Source: Novosphingobium rosa NBRC 15208
Lineage (GTDB): Bacteria; Pseudomonadota; Alphaproteobacteria; Sphingomonadales; Sphingomonadaceae
DNA: 35,369 bases
Assembly: GCF_001598555.1 (NCBI RefSeq)
Contig: NZ_BCZE01000073.1
Coordinates: 1 to 35,369 of the forward strand
Direction: 5' to 3'
Shown: positions 1 to 8,942 of the stretch, in pieces
Layout of the letters: every line of letters starts with the position of its first letter
Position numbering within the stretch: position 1 is the stretch's first letter
The notes under the pieces: generated by a model
What the model was told of the DNA's origin: nothing
Database searches by the model: none
Seen by the model: only the letters and a program-made list of their open reading frames with translations
Program-made: the position numbers and the translations under genes

Positions 1-304
1 CCGAGGGCTCGACGAACTGCACCAGATCGAGCGTCTTGCGGCTTTCGACCTGGGCCGCCTCAATCTCATCGTCGTCGAGCAGGATATACTCGTCCTTGCT
101 CACCTCGTAGCCGCGAATGATCTCGTCGCGATCGACGGGGCCAACGCCTGGCGCCACCTTCTCATAGCGGATGCGCTTGCCCGTGGGCTCGTGAATCTGG
201 TGAAAGCTGATCGCGGCGCCCGAGCGTGTGGCCGGGTAGACCTCCACCGGGATGGACACCAGGGCGAGCCGGATCTGACCTTGCCAATAAGCGCGTGTGG
301 GCAT
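1..304 (-). CDS. ku: Ku protein of bacterial NHEJ, N-terminal part (runs off the window)
   Basis: Homodimeric DNA-end-binding protein of bacterial non-homologous end joining, which normally recruits the ligase LigD. The readable 101 residues begin MPTRAYWQGQIRLALVSIPV and contain the family's N-terminal signature: a W-x-G-x-I-x-x-x-L-V-S-I-P-V strand, then ISFHQIHEPTGKRIRYEKV, a GYEVSKDEYILL segment and the ESRKTLDLVQFV strand. The start is ATG at 304, preceded by a good ribosome site (GAGGAG, 6 bases upstream). The C-terminal part lies beyond base 1, so the DNA-binding ring and tail cannot be judged. No ligD is visible in the window; it may lie further along the same strand. Identification is by recognisable sequence, not a search. 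Confidence 0.93.
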   Translation of the reverse strand, partial: MPTRAYWQGQIRLALVSIPVEVYPATRSGAAISFHQIHEPTGKRIRYEKVAPGVGPVDRDEIIRGYEVSKDEYILLDDDEIEAAQVESRKTLDLVQFVEPS

Positions 305-587
305 GCTGGACTCCTCGCAACAGGGAAGGGCTGATGTGTTGGGAGGTTCCGTCAGGCTCACCGGCGATCGCGATCATTAGCGGGGATCAGATCAGGGACG
401 TTGGCATGGCTGCGGCGGCGAAGGAACAGGACAGCGGGCCAGCTGTTCGGGTTGATTGCAAGGACGGGAAGGCGAGCGGCGAAAAGACATGGTCAATCTG
501 AACACGCCGCCTTCGTCGGCAGCGCCAAATTCCTCCATCCCAACCACCGCAGATGGCTTGGCTGGGGTGGTGAAGGGGCAGCGTTGC

Positions 588-1481
588 ATGCTGGTCACTG
601 GTGGCACCGGCTTTGTCGGGCGGCATCTCGTGGCGGCGCTCACAGCGGAAGGCCATGGTGTGATCGTGCTGTCGCGCAATCGCGCAAGAGCCAGGCAGAT
701 GTTTCCCGATCAGCGCGTACGCGTCATAGCATCGCTGGACGAGATCGGTAGAGACGAACCCATCTATGCTATTGTCAATTTGGCGGGCGAGCCAATCGGC
801 GACGGGCTCTGGACGAGGCGGCGGCGGTTGCGGCTACTCCTCTCCCGGTTGCGGACCACCCGTCGGCTTATCGGCCTGATCGCCCGCCTGGATCACCGGC
901 CCGACGTGCTGATCAGTGGCTCGGCCGTGGGCTGGTATGGCGCGTGGGATGAGACAGCCTTGACGGAAAGCAGCCCGGCGCATGGCGGCTTCTCGCACAC
1001 GCTGTGCGAGGCATGGGAAAGGGAGGCACGCAAGGCAGAAGGCTTCGGGATACGCACGGTTTTGCTTCGAACGGGTCTGGTGTTGGACCGGGGTGGTGGG
1101 ATGTTGGCCCGGATGGTGCCGGCATTTCGGCTCGGACTAGGGGCAAGTTTGGGTAACGGGCGCCAATTTATGAGCTGGATTCACCGCGACGATTTGGTCC
1201 GGCTGGTTGCTCATGCAATTGCCGACCCGGCTTTAGTGGGACCGCTCAATGCTACGGTGCCTAACCCCGCAACCAATCGTCAGTTTTCTATAGCATTGGC
1301 GAAGGCGGTACACCGCCCGTTATGGTTTCGCGCTCCCGCCGGGCTTCTTCGGGTACTGATGGGAGACATGGCGCAAGAGCTGCTGCTTACAGGGCAGCGG
1401 GTTCTACCCCAAGCTGCGCTGACCAGTAATTTCCATTTCAGGTACAGCGACCTAGGCGAAGCTTTGCAGCGAAGCCTCTGA
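588..1481 (+). CDS. TIGR01777 family NAD(P)-dependent epimerase (YfcH/SDR39U1-like)
   Basis: Extended short-chain dehydrogenase/reductase superfamily protein of the TIGR01777 group, substrate unknown. The N-terminus MLVTGGTGFVGRHLVAAL is a Rossmann nucleotide-binding motif (TGGTGFVG, residues 4-11). Family hallmarks follow: VNLAGEPIGDGLWT, SGSAVGWYG, the LCEAWEREA segment, RTGLVLDRGGGMLARMVPAFRLGLG, and SWIHRDDLV. The length of 297 residues is normal. The ATG at 588 is chosen because it places the Rossmann motif at the N-terminus and has AAGGGG 10 bases upstream. In-frame alternatives are ATG 489 and TTG 456, which would add a low-complexity leader without homology that I can see. It is divergent from ku and stands alone. 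Confidence 0.88.
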   Translation: MLVTGGTGFVGRHLVAALTAEGHGVIVLSRNRARARQMFPDQRVRVIASLDEIGRDEPIYAIVNLAGEPIGDGLWTRRRRLRLLLSRLRTTRRLIGLIARLDHRPDVLISGSAVGWYGAWDETALTESSPAHGGFSHTLCEAWEREARKAEGFGIRTVLLRTGLVLDRGGGMLARMVPAFRLGLGASLGNGRQFMSWIHRDDLVRLVAHAIADPALVGPLNATVPNPATNRQFSIALAKAVHRPLWFRAPAGLLRVLMGDMAQELLLTGQRVLPQAALTSNFHFRYSDLGEALQRSL

Positions 1482-1746
1482 TCCATTTCCACATGCCTTC
1501 CTGATCAATCAACGATCTAAACCGTGATCTCGAATGGCCGTGTAGTTGGACAGTCCGGAAGGTCTCCTACAATACGCGGATTGGCCCAAGCTGCCCTTCA
1601 TTCACGCGAACAGGAACCGGCGCACGAAAGCCCATGACGTTGGGGGCAGTCCGGAACGACAAGCGTAGACGCGTACCCTGATGCAACTGCTGGTGGATCA
1701 GTTGATGTCGGGCTGATCTGGAGAGGTGTTTCAAAATCTCGAGTAA
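1482..1746. other. Intergenic region with a piece of a dispersed repeat
   Basis: No convincing gene. Positions 1555-1568 (CCGGAAGGTCTCCT) are identical to 28607-28620, in another intergenic region. The following text (AGCTGCCCTTCATTCACG, about 1589-1606) also resembles intergenic repeat remnants that I associate with sphingomonads. This stretch marks the boundary between the GC-rich core and the AT-richer island that follows. Confidence 0.4.
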
Positions 1747-3621
1747 TCATTCCGCTATAACAATCTGATCGATTCGCTGTAACCACGATATGACCTCGCC
1801 AGCGGGATCTGTCTCCGCCAAACGGGCGGCATTCATTTTGGAGACCGCTCCGTTGTTGAGGATGGATTTGGCCCTACTGACCTTCTGATCGCATTTCCGT
1901 ATTTCCGCCACTGGCCAAGGAGTCCCAGCCGTTGCCGTATGCACGGCTTGAGCCACAAGGGTTGGGACATCGTCAAAATCGGCGAAAGCGTTGGGGAGGT
2001 TCAATTCAATTTGATTGTGTTGGTAAGCCTCCTGGATCGCATCTGGATGCAGAAAATTTTCCATCTCCCGCCGCGTGGTCATCAAGGCCATGCAGCCATC
2101 TCGCGCGTTCACCTCGTCGACATAATCTTCGTACTTTCCGCGTGTGGGAGGCGCTTCATCGCGATCATAGATATGAAGCTCGGGCCGATTGAGGTTTTGC
2201 AAGCGTGAGGTCCAGAGGGCAAGATTGCTTCCGCCGAACGGAAAGAAGATGAGAGAGCCGGCGATTTCGAGCTGTTCGAGATCAGGAACGTTAACGCCGT
2301 CGGTGTTCAGGACGCGGCTCATGCCTTTCAAGAAAGCGATGTCGTGCTTACCCTCAACACCAATGAAAAGTTTCACTGTATGATCGGGAAGGACGCCAAG
2401 CGATTTGGCTATCCGACCGTTGACCAAAGTTCCACCTATCTCGATCGTCCTTGCGCCGTTATCTTGGCGCTCGATGAACCGGAGAGCATCGTCAGGAACA
2501 GCTCTTGCCAACATAGGCGTATGAGTAGTGACGATGACTTGGCGCCCCGAATGGGACGCGAGATCGGAAAGGGCTGCCATCAACATCCGTTGGTTACGGG
2601 GATGCTGACTCGTCTCCGGCTCCTCGACCGCATAAATGATTGAACCCTGATGTTTTTCGGTGGCCGCACGTTCGGCCTTTGCCCGGAAGAAATTGAGCAA
2701 AACGAGTCGCTTCACGCCACTGCCACGCTTATTCAGCGGGATGCCTTCATCACCAGTTATGCTGGTTTGAAATAGCGTGTCCCATTTTTTCATCGTCACA
2801 ATGGGATGAAGTGTTTCCGCTAGGGAAGGGTCCATCTCGCGGATTTTCTCGACGGTAGCATCTGCGATCCGTTTAACTTCAGTCTCGACATGCGCCTGCA
2901 CTTGCGCCAGATCCGCTTCGACGGCCTTGAGAGCGTCTCGGATCGCGGCTTTCAAAGGGTCTTGGGCTTCTGCATCCTGGTCAGTGCTTGCCCGATCGGA
3001 CTTAAAAAGTGCGAACGCTGGCAGATAGGGGCTGAGTGCACTCCAAATTTGTTTTGCCCCCTCCTTCTCCAATGAAATGTAGGTTTCAGCGTGCGCTAGG
3101 TCGGGGACGCCATTCCACACCGCTTGGCGAATTGGTGCGTTGGCTTGTTTGTTAACAGTGGTAAGATCGATTCCCAATGCTCCAGCGCGTGTGATGAGGT
3201 CCGCCTTTTTAAGCGAAAGCAAATCGACTACGCCAGCCGCAGTTGGGTGAAGCGCATGGGCTTCGATAGCAGTCACTTTAGGAGTGGCGAGTGAACCGTC
3301 ATACGTTTTTCGAATTTCCAAGCGACCAGATGCGTTCACCAGATACTCGGATCCGAGATCCGTTTCGAAATCGGTATCGATGATCAGCTTTTCTGGCAGG
3401 TCGTCAAATTCGCAGGTTATGCGCACGGCCTTTCGATCACCGCCCTGGCATCCGTCATCCTTGTCAAGCTTTAGTTCTTCAAAAAAGATTGCCAGCGCTT
3501 CCATGATCGCTGATTTGCCGACGTCGTTGCGACCGACGATGGCGGTCATATCTGCGAAATCTACTGAGATTTCGTCCTTATAGCAGCGAAAATTCTCGAG
3601 TTTTAGCTTCGCCAACCGCAT
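1747..3621 (-). CDS. OLD-family ATP-dependent endonuclease (AAA ATPase + TOPRIM)
   Basis: Overcoming-lysogenization-defect family nuclease, 624 residues. An SMC/RecF-like ATPase head comes first: Walker A GRNDVGKS (30-37), signature NKRGSGVKRL (about 297-306), Walker B IIYAVEEPETSQHP (328-341), and switch-like TTHTP (365-369). A C-terminal TOPRIM nuclease follows, with the acidic motif VEGKHD (422-427) and DRDEA (486-490). The start is ATG 3621, with GGAGAGG just upstream. Such proteins act alone (class 1), with a UvrD-like helicase (Gabija) or in other anti-phage pairs. No helicase gene is adjacent, so Gabija is not supported. The DNA is clearly AT-richer than the flanks, suggesting horizontal transfer. 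Function as defence is inferred from family and context. Confidence 0.88.
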   Translation of the reverse strand: MRLAKLKLENFRCYKDEISVDFADMTAIVGRNDVGKSAIMEALAIFFEELKLDKDDGCQGGDRKAVRITCEFDDLPEKLIIDTDFETDLGSEYLVNASGRLEIRKTYDGSLATPKVTAIEAHALHPTAAGVVDLLSLKKADLITRAGALGIDLTTVNKQANAPIRQAVWNGVPDLAHAETYISLEKEGAKQIWSALSPYLPAFALFKSDRASTDQDAEAQDPLKAAIRDALKAVEADLAQVQAHVETEVKRIADATVEKIREMDPSLAETLHPIVTMKKWDTLFQTSITGDEGIPLNKRGSGVKRLVLLNFFRAKAERAATEKHQGSIIYAVEEPETSQHPRNQRMLMAALSDLASHSGRQVIVTTHTPMLARAVPDDALRFIERQDNGARTIEIGGTLVNGRIAKSLGVLPDHTVKLFIGVEGKHDIAFLKGMSRVLNTDGVNVPDLEQLEIAGSLIFFPFGGSNLALWTSRLQNLNRPELHIYDRDEAPPTRGKYEDYVDEVNARDGCMALMTTRREMENFLHPDAIQEAYQHNQIELNLPNAFADFDDVPTLVAQAVHTATAGTPWPVAEIRKCDQKVSRAKSILNNGAVSKMNAARLAETDPAGEVISWLQRIDQIVIAE

Positions 3622-3978
3622 CTGGCCTCTCCGTCATCAGCGTAAGTAAAATATAATAAACTCAATTCAGTTTCCCGTGACAAGTGATTAATGGTAATTG
3701 CATGGTCAACAAAAATTTTTACGGTGATAGCTTCCTTATATCTCTGCATGTATGGCGACGTGGCCCTTGAGTTTTGCATGAACAGAAAGCTGCTATCTGG
3801 GGGCCGACCTCGGGTCCGAATTTCGCCAATGGCGACGATATTTTTTAGCGCTTTCAAGCAGGCCAGCCATACCCAGCATTATTACATGATGTGGGGGGGC
3901 GAGCCCGCGCCGGTAGTGGCTGCTGCACCGATTGAAGCTGCTGTCTCTGCGGACGCTGGCGCGCGGGATGCGGCATGA
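3622..3978. other. Intergenic region between OLD and REase-STAND genes
   Basis: This 357-base gap is AT-rich near the OLD start and becomes GC-rich at 3894-3978. The last part can be read on the plus strand as an Ala-rich 31-residue open frame (MMWGGEPAPVV... to the stop at 3976-3978). That could be the tail of a broken gene, but no family was recognised. Overlapping frames on both strands of 3603-3857 show no recognisable protein, and I do not call them. Confidence 0.35.
3653..3683 (-). promoter_or_regulatory. Putative sigma70-type promoter of the OLD gene
   Basis: Read on the minus strand, TTGTCA (3683-3678) is followed by TTTATT (3660-3655, spacer 17) or TATTAT (3658-3653, spacer 19). It lies in a very AT-rich stretch about 35-60 bases upstream of the OLD start codon. 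The position is plausible, but AT-rich DNA gives chance matches. Confidence 0.35.
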
Positions 3979-6234
3979 TTACTCATCGACATCCCGGAAC
4001 AGATTGGCGGAATCGGTTGTAGGCGCTTTAGGCGAGCTAGGGGAATATGACTTGCTTTCCGGCTCCTCGTATTCCTCCTCCATCGCCTGAACGGCTCTGC
4101 GAACGGCCGTGTTTAATGCGAGTATAGGGGCTGGCTCCTTTTCACCTGGAGCAATTATTTTGCAAAGAGTTCTCATTGAGCTTTCCAGTTCGGCAAACTG
4201 GTCGTCTGGTGCTAGTTCTCGATCCCATGCTGAACGCACCTGATCCACATATTCATCAATACGGGGAATAACCTCTTCGAAGGCAAGGAGTACGTAGTCT
4301 TCCATCTCGTGCTGTGTCAGAACGTCGCTCAGATGGGCAATTTCAAGGAACGTTGCATCGGCATGGTCGACAAGTGCCTCCCTGACCGAATTCACGAAGT
4401 TCAAGCGCAGGTCTTCTGGAAGTATTTTTTGTCGGTGTAATGCTGCAAGTAACGTGGAATCGGAATCTTCTTTTATCGGGGCATAGAAACTACTCATTCC
4501 CGATAGCAGGTCCGGGCGCTGATCCAGTATGATTTTGCTGAACGTCGCATTGGAGCGGTAAGACAGGAAAAGTTTGAGCTGATGCCGATTCATTTCGACA
4601 ATCCTGCTCGCGAGTAAATCATTGAAGGTGGCGGAAACGACGAGCGAACCTTGGACCGTCACGCCGGCACAAACCACTTCGTAAACAATCGATTCCGGCC
4701 GCGCGCCGCGCAGGTAGAGTTCGACAAGCTCGGGACTTGTTGCAAGATATTTTGAGAACGCATCGCTGACAGTGGGGTGCTTGTAGGACCAGTAAGGGCC
4801 GTTCTCATCCTGCGCGAGCAGGAGCAGGCTGCCATCAAGCGCGTCGAGCTGATCGCGCACCAGTGAAGGGGCGACTCCGAATGCATCCGCGCCAGATGAT
4901 AGCTCCTCGGCCGATACGGGCGACCTGACCTTGCCGCCGTTGAGGAAAACTACCGCGATGGCAGCGCGGCATTCGGGTGCCAATCCCGTGATAATGTCCT
5001 GCATGAAGACAAGTGGTTCAGCGAAAAATTTGTGCAGGACATGTGGCTCTGGTGAGAGATCTGCGGCAAAAAAAGTCGACCCCAGGCGCCTCGCGGTTTC
5101 GGGCAAGAAATCTTTGCGTTCAGCGAGCGCTGGTAAAAACGATTTGATTTTTTGTCGAAATATAACCGGCTGATCGCCCATTTTGATATGGTTGTAGAGG
5201 ATTTGCGCACGCTCTGGGACGGATAATTTTTGAACGTCGATTACGACCTGACTTTTAGTCAGCACTGGAAGGGCGCTCAATTTGAGATCGTTCTTGGCAG
5301 CTCGCCAGATGTAGTCACGTGAGGTAATGAGGAACCTCGTTCCCTTTTTCATAGCGCTATGCATGAAGGGAAAGACCTGATTCCAATCTTCGGTATTTTG
5401 CTTTTGATATTGGGTATTTCCCCAAGCGTCATCAATCCAGAAAAACTGACCTCCATTGGGACTAAGATGCTTTTGGATATCGCCGGGTGATGTAGCTCTG
5501 ATCGTATTACACTGCCAGCGATCGGCTGCGCCGACAGCAATACTAGCGCCAATGGTAGACTTTCCGGCGGCGGGAGCTCCAAGCAAGAGGACCAGATTGT
5601 GTTCGCTGATCGCGCGAACACTTTTTGTGTGAGGAGCCGTCACGACAAGCCGCTGTAGGTCATCGCCCATGGCGCTGAGTATCAGCTGTGCCTGTTCGTA
5701 TGCGCGGCCATCCAGCAGATCGTTTAGATCGCCCATCCCATAAAGGCGAGGGACGAGCATACGTAACTTTGCAGACGCACGAATTTGCGCGGTAATCCAA
5801 TCCGCGCCAAACACACGGCAGCAGCTTACACCAGCCTTCTCAAACGCCGCTTTGATCTGAAGTTCGCTCTGCCCAGTGATTGGGTGATTGGTCAGGATGA
5901 TGTAATCTTGGGCGAGTCCCTTTGCCGCCAGAAGCGCCGCCTTGGCCAGTTCGTCGTTAAGTGCAGATAGCGTAAGGTTCGACGATGGCTTGGACGTGAA
6001 TTTACACTGGATCGTCGATTGGCCTGATAGCGGACTGCCATCCGCCCAACACCCGACAAACGCGCCATCGCGGCCCGCGTCGTTGCTCGGCAGGAAGCTT
6101 TGAACGGGGCGTTGCAAGCAAACCTCGGCCACGCTGACACATAGGTCCTGAAACGCCTTCCACCCCAAAAGATGGAGCGGATAGGGTGTGAGTGCCTCGA
6201 GCAGCGTTTGCTTTTTTACAGTTAGATCAATCAC
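3979..6234 (-). CDS. Mrr-like restriction endonuclease fused to a STAND-type NTPase (nSTAND3-like)
   Basis: A 751-residue protein, not assigned to a named system. Near the N-terminus is a PD-(D/E)xK-type pattern: SNDAGRDGAFVG (D at about 52 and 56), then STIQCKFTS (Q-C-K at about 76-78), as in Mrr-like nucleases. A P-loop NTPase follows, with Walker A GAPAAGKST (about 219-227) and Walker B QFFWIDDAWG (about 263-272), and then FLITSRDYIW, all typical of STAND ATPases. The C-terminal 350 residues are helical and end in a Glu/Ser/Pro-rich tail. This order (nuclease, STAND ATPase, sensor-like C-terminus) is that of antiviral STAND proteins, but the match is inferred. GTG 6234 was chosen because upstream residues look non-protein-like; ATG 6294 and TTG 6318 are alternatives. 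The DNA is AT-richer than the flanks. Confidence 0.8.
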   Translation of the reverse strand: MIDLTVKKQTLLEALTPYPLHLLGWKAFQDLCVSVAEVCLQRPVQSFLPSNDAGRDGAFVGCWADGSPLSGQSTIQCKFTSKPSSNLTLSALNDELAKAALLAAKGLAQDYIILTNHPITGQSELQIKAAFEKAGVSCCRVFGADWITAQIRASAKLRMLVPRLYGMGDLNDLLDGRAYEQAQLILSAMGDDLQRLVVTAPHTKSVRAISEHNLVLLLGAPAAGKSTIGASIAVGAADRWQCNTIRATSPGDIQKHLSPNGGQFFWIDDAWGNTQYQKQNTEDWNQVFPFMHSAMKKGTRFLITSRDYIWRAAKNDLKLSALPVLTKSQVVIDVQKLSVPERAQILYNHIKMGDQPVIFRQKIKSFLPALAERKDFLPETARRLGSTFFAADLSPEPHVLHKFFAEPLVFMQDIITGLAPECRAAIAVVFLNGGKVRSPVSAEELSSGADAFGVAPSLVRDQLDALDGSLLLLAQDENGPYWSYKHPTVSDAFSKYLATSPELVELYLRGARPESIVYEVVCAGVTVQGSLVVSATFNDLLASRIVEMNRHQLKLFLSYRSNATFSKIILDQRPDLLSGMSSFYAPIKEDSDSTLLAALHRQKILPEDLRLNFVNSVREALVDHADATFLEIAHLSDVLTQHEMEDYVLLAFEEVIPRIDEYVDQVRSAWDRELAPDDQFAELESSMRTLCKIIAPGEKEPAPILALNTAVRRAVQAMEEEYEEPESKSYSPSSPKAPTTDSANLFRDVDE

Positions 6235-6510
6235 TCGAGGATAATACCAGATCAAAGAAAATGGGGAAGCCCTGCTTGACTGATTGCATGCCATGCTGCC
6301 GGCAAGAAGGCCGCCCAACTTACTGCCAAGTCATCGCATTCCAGCCCGGAGCCATCACGTTTCGTAATGCGGGCGGATTTTCCTCTCGCGTGATGGGAAA
6401 ACGCAGATAAACGAGCGGCAGTTAACAATTTTTCGATCGGAACCCGCGAATGACAGCTATGTTAGCAAGGCATTAGCTTGCGAAGCGATCGTCTCGTGAT
6501 GCTATTCTAG

Positions 6511-7821
6511 CTAGTTTGACCAGAAAATAATAAATAAAACAGCTAAAAACATGAGGGATGCGATGACGCCGCTTGTGATTGCCGAAGCCTTGAAGCCAGA
6601 TTCAGACCTTCTGACAGGGATATTGACCATTCTTTCGTATTCATCGTCTCCCAGGAAGCGATAGAGACGCTCACGCCATTCGCTTCTCAGATCGCGTTGG
6701 ATGGTAAGGAAATGCCAGCCTGACCAGATCACCACGCCGACATAAAGGGCTAATGCGACGGCGATCACCCCGGCAGCGGGACTAACCAGTCGTGCCTCTT
6801 TGCTGAGGGTCAGGCGTGCGATGATTAGACCAACATTCCCGACCGTCGCACTCATGACCGCAGCGGCCAGCGAGCGCGTTGCATCGGCCAGTTTGGTGGT
6901 TTCATCCGACACGGCTTTTTTCAAATCGCTCAAGGATTTCAGCGCATCGCGGCTCTGTTGCGATATCCCGAAGCCGTAAGCAATCTTCGCGCCTTCAAGG
7001 GCGCTAAACATGACACCACCCAAATCCACAATGTCGCCATCGCGCAGCGCTGTGCGTGCCACTTCCGCGGCAAGCAGGGCGTGTCGATTTTCAAGCTCTC
7101 TGGCGTTTTCATAGACCCATCCAGCTGCGCGCTGCATGGCCCCAAGTGCAGGCACCTCAATGCGTGGCGCGTTTTCACCGCGGAAGCGAGTGGGCGGAGG
7201 CCCTCGAAACAGCAGACGTCCGTCGCGTTCAATCTCCTGGGCCAGAGCACGGGCGAGCGCGTTGGCGGCTCCGTCTCGCCATGGCGTCAACTTGCCGCCT
7301 GATATGTCCGTATCGGGATCGCGCAGCAACCAACGATCAATCGGGCTGCAAACCTGCTGTTCGCCGAAGCAACGGACCACACGCACCGGGTCGGCCAGGG
7401 CCGGCTCTGGCGAGAAGGCGGCTTCGGCACCCCAGGGAAGATAGCAAACACCAACCGTCTCGACAGGGCGATCCAATCCCTGAACCCAGATGACGGGCTC
7501 GACAATTGGCCCGGCGAGTGCCGCCCGGAAACCGGCTGTGGTGAGGATCGGTAAAATGCCGTCTGGAACTTCCGACTTTGCCAAAACCAGCTCAATGCCG
7601 ACAGCATCGACCTCAATGTCTTCTGGCCGCAGATCGCCGCCCTCGTCGGCCAGGCGCGACAGGGTAAATCCCGACTGCTCCAGACTTCCCAGGACTGAGA
7701 TGGCGTCCTGGCCGCCCAATTGATAAAGCGACAGGCTTGTGACGGTTTCGGTGACAGGAACGCTTCTGGCCGCAACAAGTGCATCAACCGTTCGGGCGAG
7801 ATTTGCTCGATAGCGTTCCAT
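6511..7821 (-). CDS. Uncharacterised protein with two C-terminal membrane helices
   Basis: I do not recognise this 436-residue protein. The first 300 residues look soluble and mixed alpha/beta. Residues around 295-335 are helix-rich with few glycines and could be a coiled coil (SQQSRDALKSLSDLKKAVS). Two strongly hydrophobic segments follow near the C-terminus, AAGVIAVALALYVGVVIW (about 350-367) and SGVIASLMFLAVLFIIFW (about 417-434, the extreme end). It is therefore probably membrane-anchored, with a large cytoplasmic N-terminal part. Its start overlaps the end of the upstream gene by 38 bases, so translation is probably coupled. ATG 7821 is used; TTG 7830 is also possible. It is the last gene of the three-gene operon 6511-10040. 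Confidence 0.8.
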   Translation of the reverse strand: MERYRANLARTVDALVAARSVPVTETVTSLSLYQLGGQDAISVLGSLEQSGFTLSRLADEGGDLRPEDIEVDAVGIELVLAKSEVPDGILPILTTAGFRAALAGPIVEPVIWVQGLDRPVETVGVCYLPWGAEAAFSPEPALADPVRVVRCFGEQQVCSPIDRWLLRDPDTDISGGKLTPWRDGAANALARALAQEIERDGRLLFRGPPPTRFRGENAPRIEVPALGAMQRAAGWVYENARELENRHALLAAEVARTALRDGDIVDLGGVMFSALEGAKIAYGFGISQQSRDALKSLSDLKKAVSDETTKLADATRSLAAAVMSATVGNVGLIIARLTLSKEARLVSPAAGVIAVALALYVGVVIWSGWHFLTIQRDLRSEWRERLYRFLGDDEYERMVNIPVRRSESGFKASAITSGVIASLMFLAVLFIIFWSN

Positions 7822-8836
7822 CTTCAACAATCCGCCTCGTGGTCACCGTGTAGGTTATGATGCCATCCCGCTCCGTCCTGTTGACAGATTGGCCCATCTG
7901 CTCCGCAGGATACTCTACACGAACCTCTTCAGCTGTCCGAACAAACTCGCGCGGCCTTGTCCGGAAAATTCTTGCTTCCGGCCGGAATGTCACGTCGTCC
8001 AGGCCTTGCCGTCGCAGATGCATGCGCATTTTGCGTTCGATCCTGGAGCGAACCTGCTCATCGCCGGGCCGGTTGGCCGCATGCAAGGCGGCGTCAACGA
8101 TATCATCGTTGGTGAGGCTGCCGCGCGGTTGCAAGGCCTGTTTCATACGGCGCAGGGCACCCGGCACGCCACCCTCGGGAAGAAAATCCCTGACATCCAT
8201 CAGGGCCTTGCGCATCGCTTCATCCAGCTTGTCGCTCAATTCCGCGTCGTCGCGATTGCGCCAGACCCCGAGATAGCGGGCAAAATAATCCGTCAGATCC
8301 GGGGCCGGATGCATGCGATCAGCGGCTGATACCATGGGCTGGGCCACGCCGCCGACAACGCGCACGATGCAGATCTTCTGGATCGCCTTGCGTTCTTTTA
8401 CGAAAGCCTGAACGATGGCGCGCAGGACATTGCGGCCACCCTGCTGTGACAATTCGACCACCTCGCGATAATCGTATTTGATGAGCGCATAAAACCGGGT
8501 GTGCGCGCCCGCATTGAGCTGAAAAACGAAAAAAGCGCCGCTCGTCGCTTGCCGGACGTGGTCGCGGGCAAATAAGCGGGCCAGTTCCTGGCCGCCCTGC
8601 TCGAAGCCGATCTCCTCTTCCGCCATCCGCTCGATGATCGGTTTGACGAGTGATCCCTCGGCAAATTCATGCACGGCGTCGCTGGCTTCAGACAGGATGC
8701 GCGAGCGGAAAAAGCCCTCCTCCTGCACAGGCACTTCAGTTTCAGGATGAAACTCCTCGTCCTGCCGGCCGATGACATGAATGATCATGCGGCTGACAGT
8801 GAGTTCTTCCTGCTCGACATCTGTAAAGAACGACAC
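7784..8836 (-). CDS. Nucleoid-associated protein-like (NdpA/YejK, NA37-like)
   Basis: A 350-residue protein whose layout resembles the NA37/YejK nucleoid-associated family. It has an N-terminal strand-rich part starting LTVSRMIIHVIG and a central segment SGAFFVFQLNAGAHTRFYALIKYDYREVV, like the FxxFxx..yaLikydy core. Then comes PDLTDYFARYLGV, matching the family's D-x-T-x-Y-x-x-x-F-L-G position, followed by a charged helical C-terminus. The GTG at 8836 is chosen because CGAGGA lies 7 bases upstream; an earlier TTG at 8890 has no ribosome site. Family members coat or bind DNA; the role here is unknown. It sits between a DUF6765-like gene (106-base gap) and a membrane protein gene (overlap). The family assignment is moderate, made by eye. 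Confidence 0.75.
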   Translation of the reverse strand: MSFFTDVEQEELTVSRMIIHVIGRQDEEFHPETEVPVQEEGFFRSRILSEASDAVHEFAEGSLVKPIIERMAEEEIGFEQGGQELARLFARDHVRQATSGAFFVFQLNAGAHTRFYALIKYDYREVVELSQQGGRNVLRAIVQAFVKERKAIQKICIVRVVGGVAQPMVSAADRMHPAPDLTDYFARYLGVWRNRDDAELSDKLDEAMRKALMDVRDFLPEGGVPGALRRMKQALQPRGSLTNDDIVDAALHAANRPGDEQVRSRIERKMRMHLRRQGLDDVTFRPEARIFRTRPREFVRTAEEVRVEYPAEQMGQSVNRTERDGIITYTVTTRRIVEDGTLSSKSRPNG

Positions 8837-8942
8837 GTGTAATCCTCGTGGCAGGTTGATCTCTGGTGTGCAAATGCGATGCGCTGACAATATTCCGTCA
8901 TGGCGCGTGGGGGTGTTCCCCCATCAAAGCTCCAACTGGCGT

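Noticed and set aside
1747..3621. Gabija (GajA/GajB) system
   Set aside because: GajA is OLD-like, but no UvrD-type helicase gene lies on either side, so the pair is not present.
3799..3829. tRNA 3'-end-like text (GGGGGCCGACCTCGGGTCCGAATT...CGCCA) as an integration site
   Set aside because: No paired T-arm or acceptor stem could be folded and no upstream tRNA body exists.
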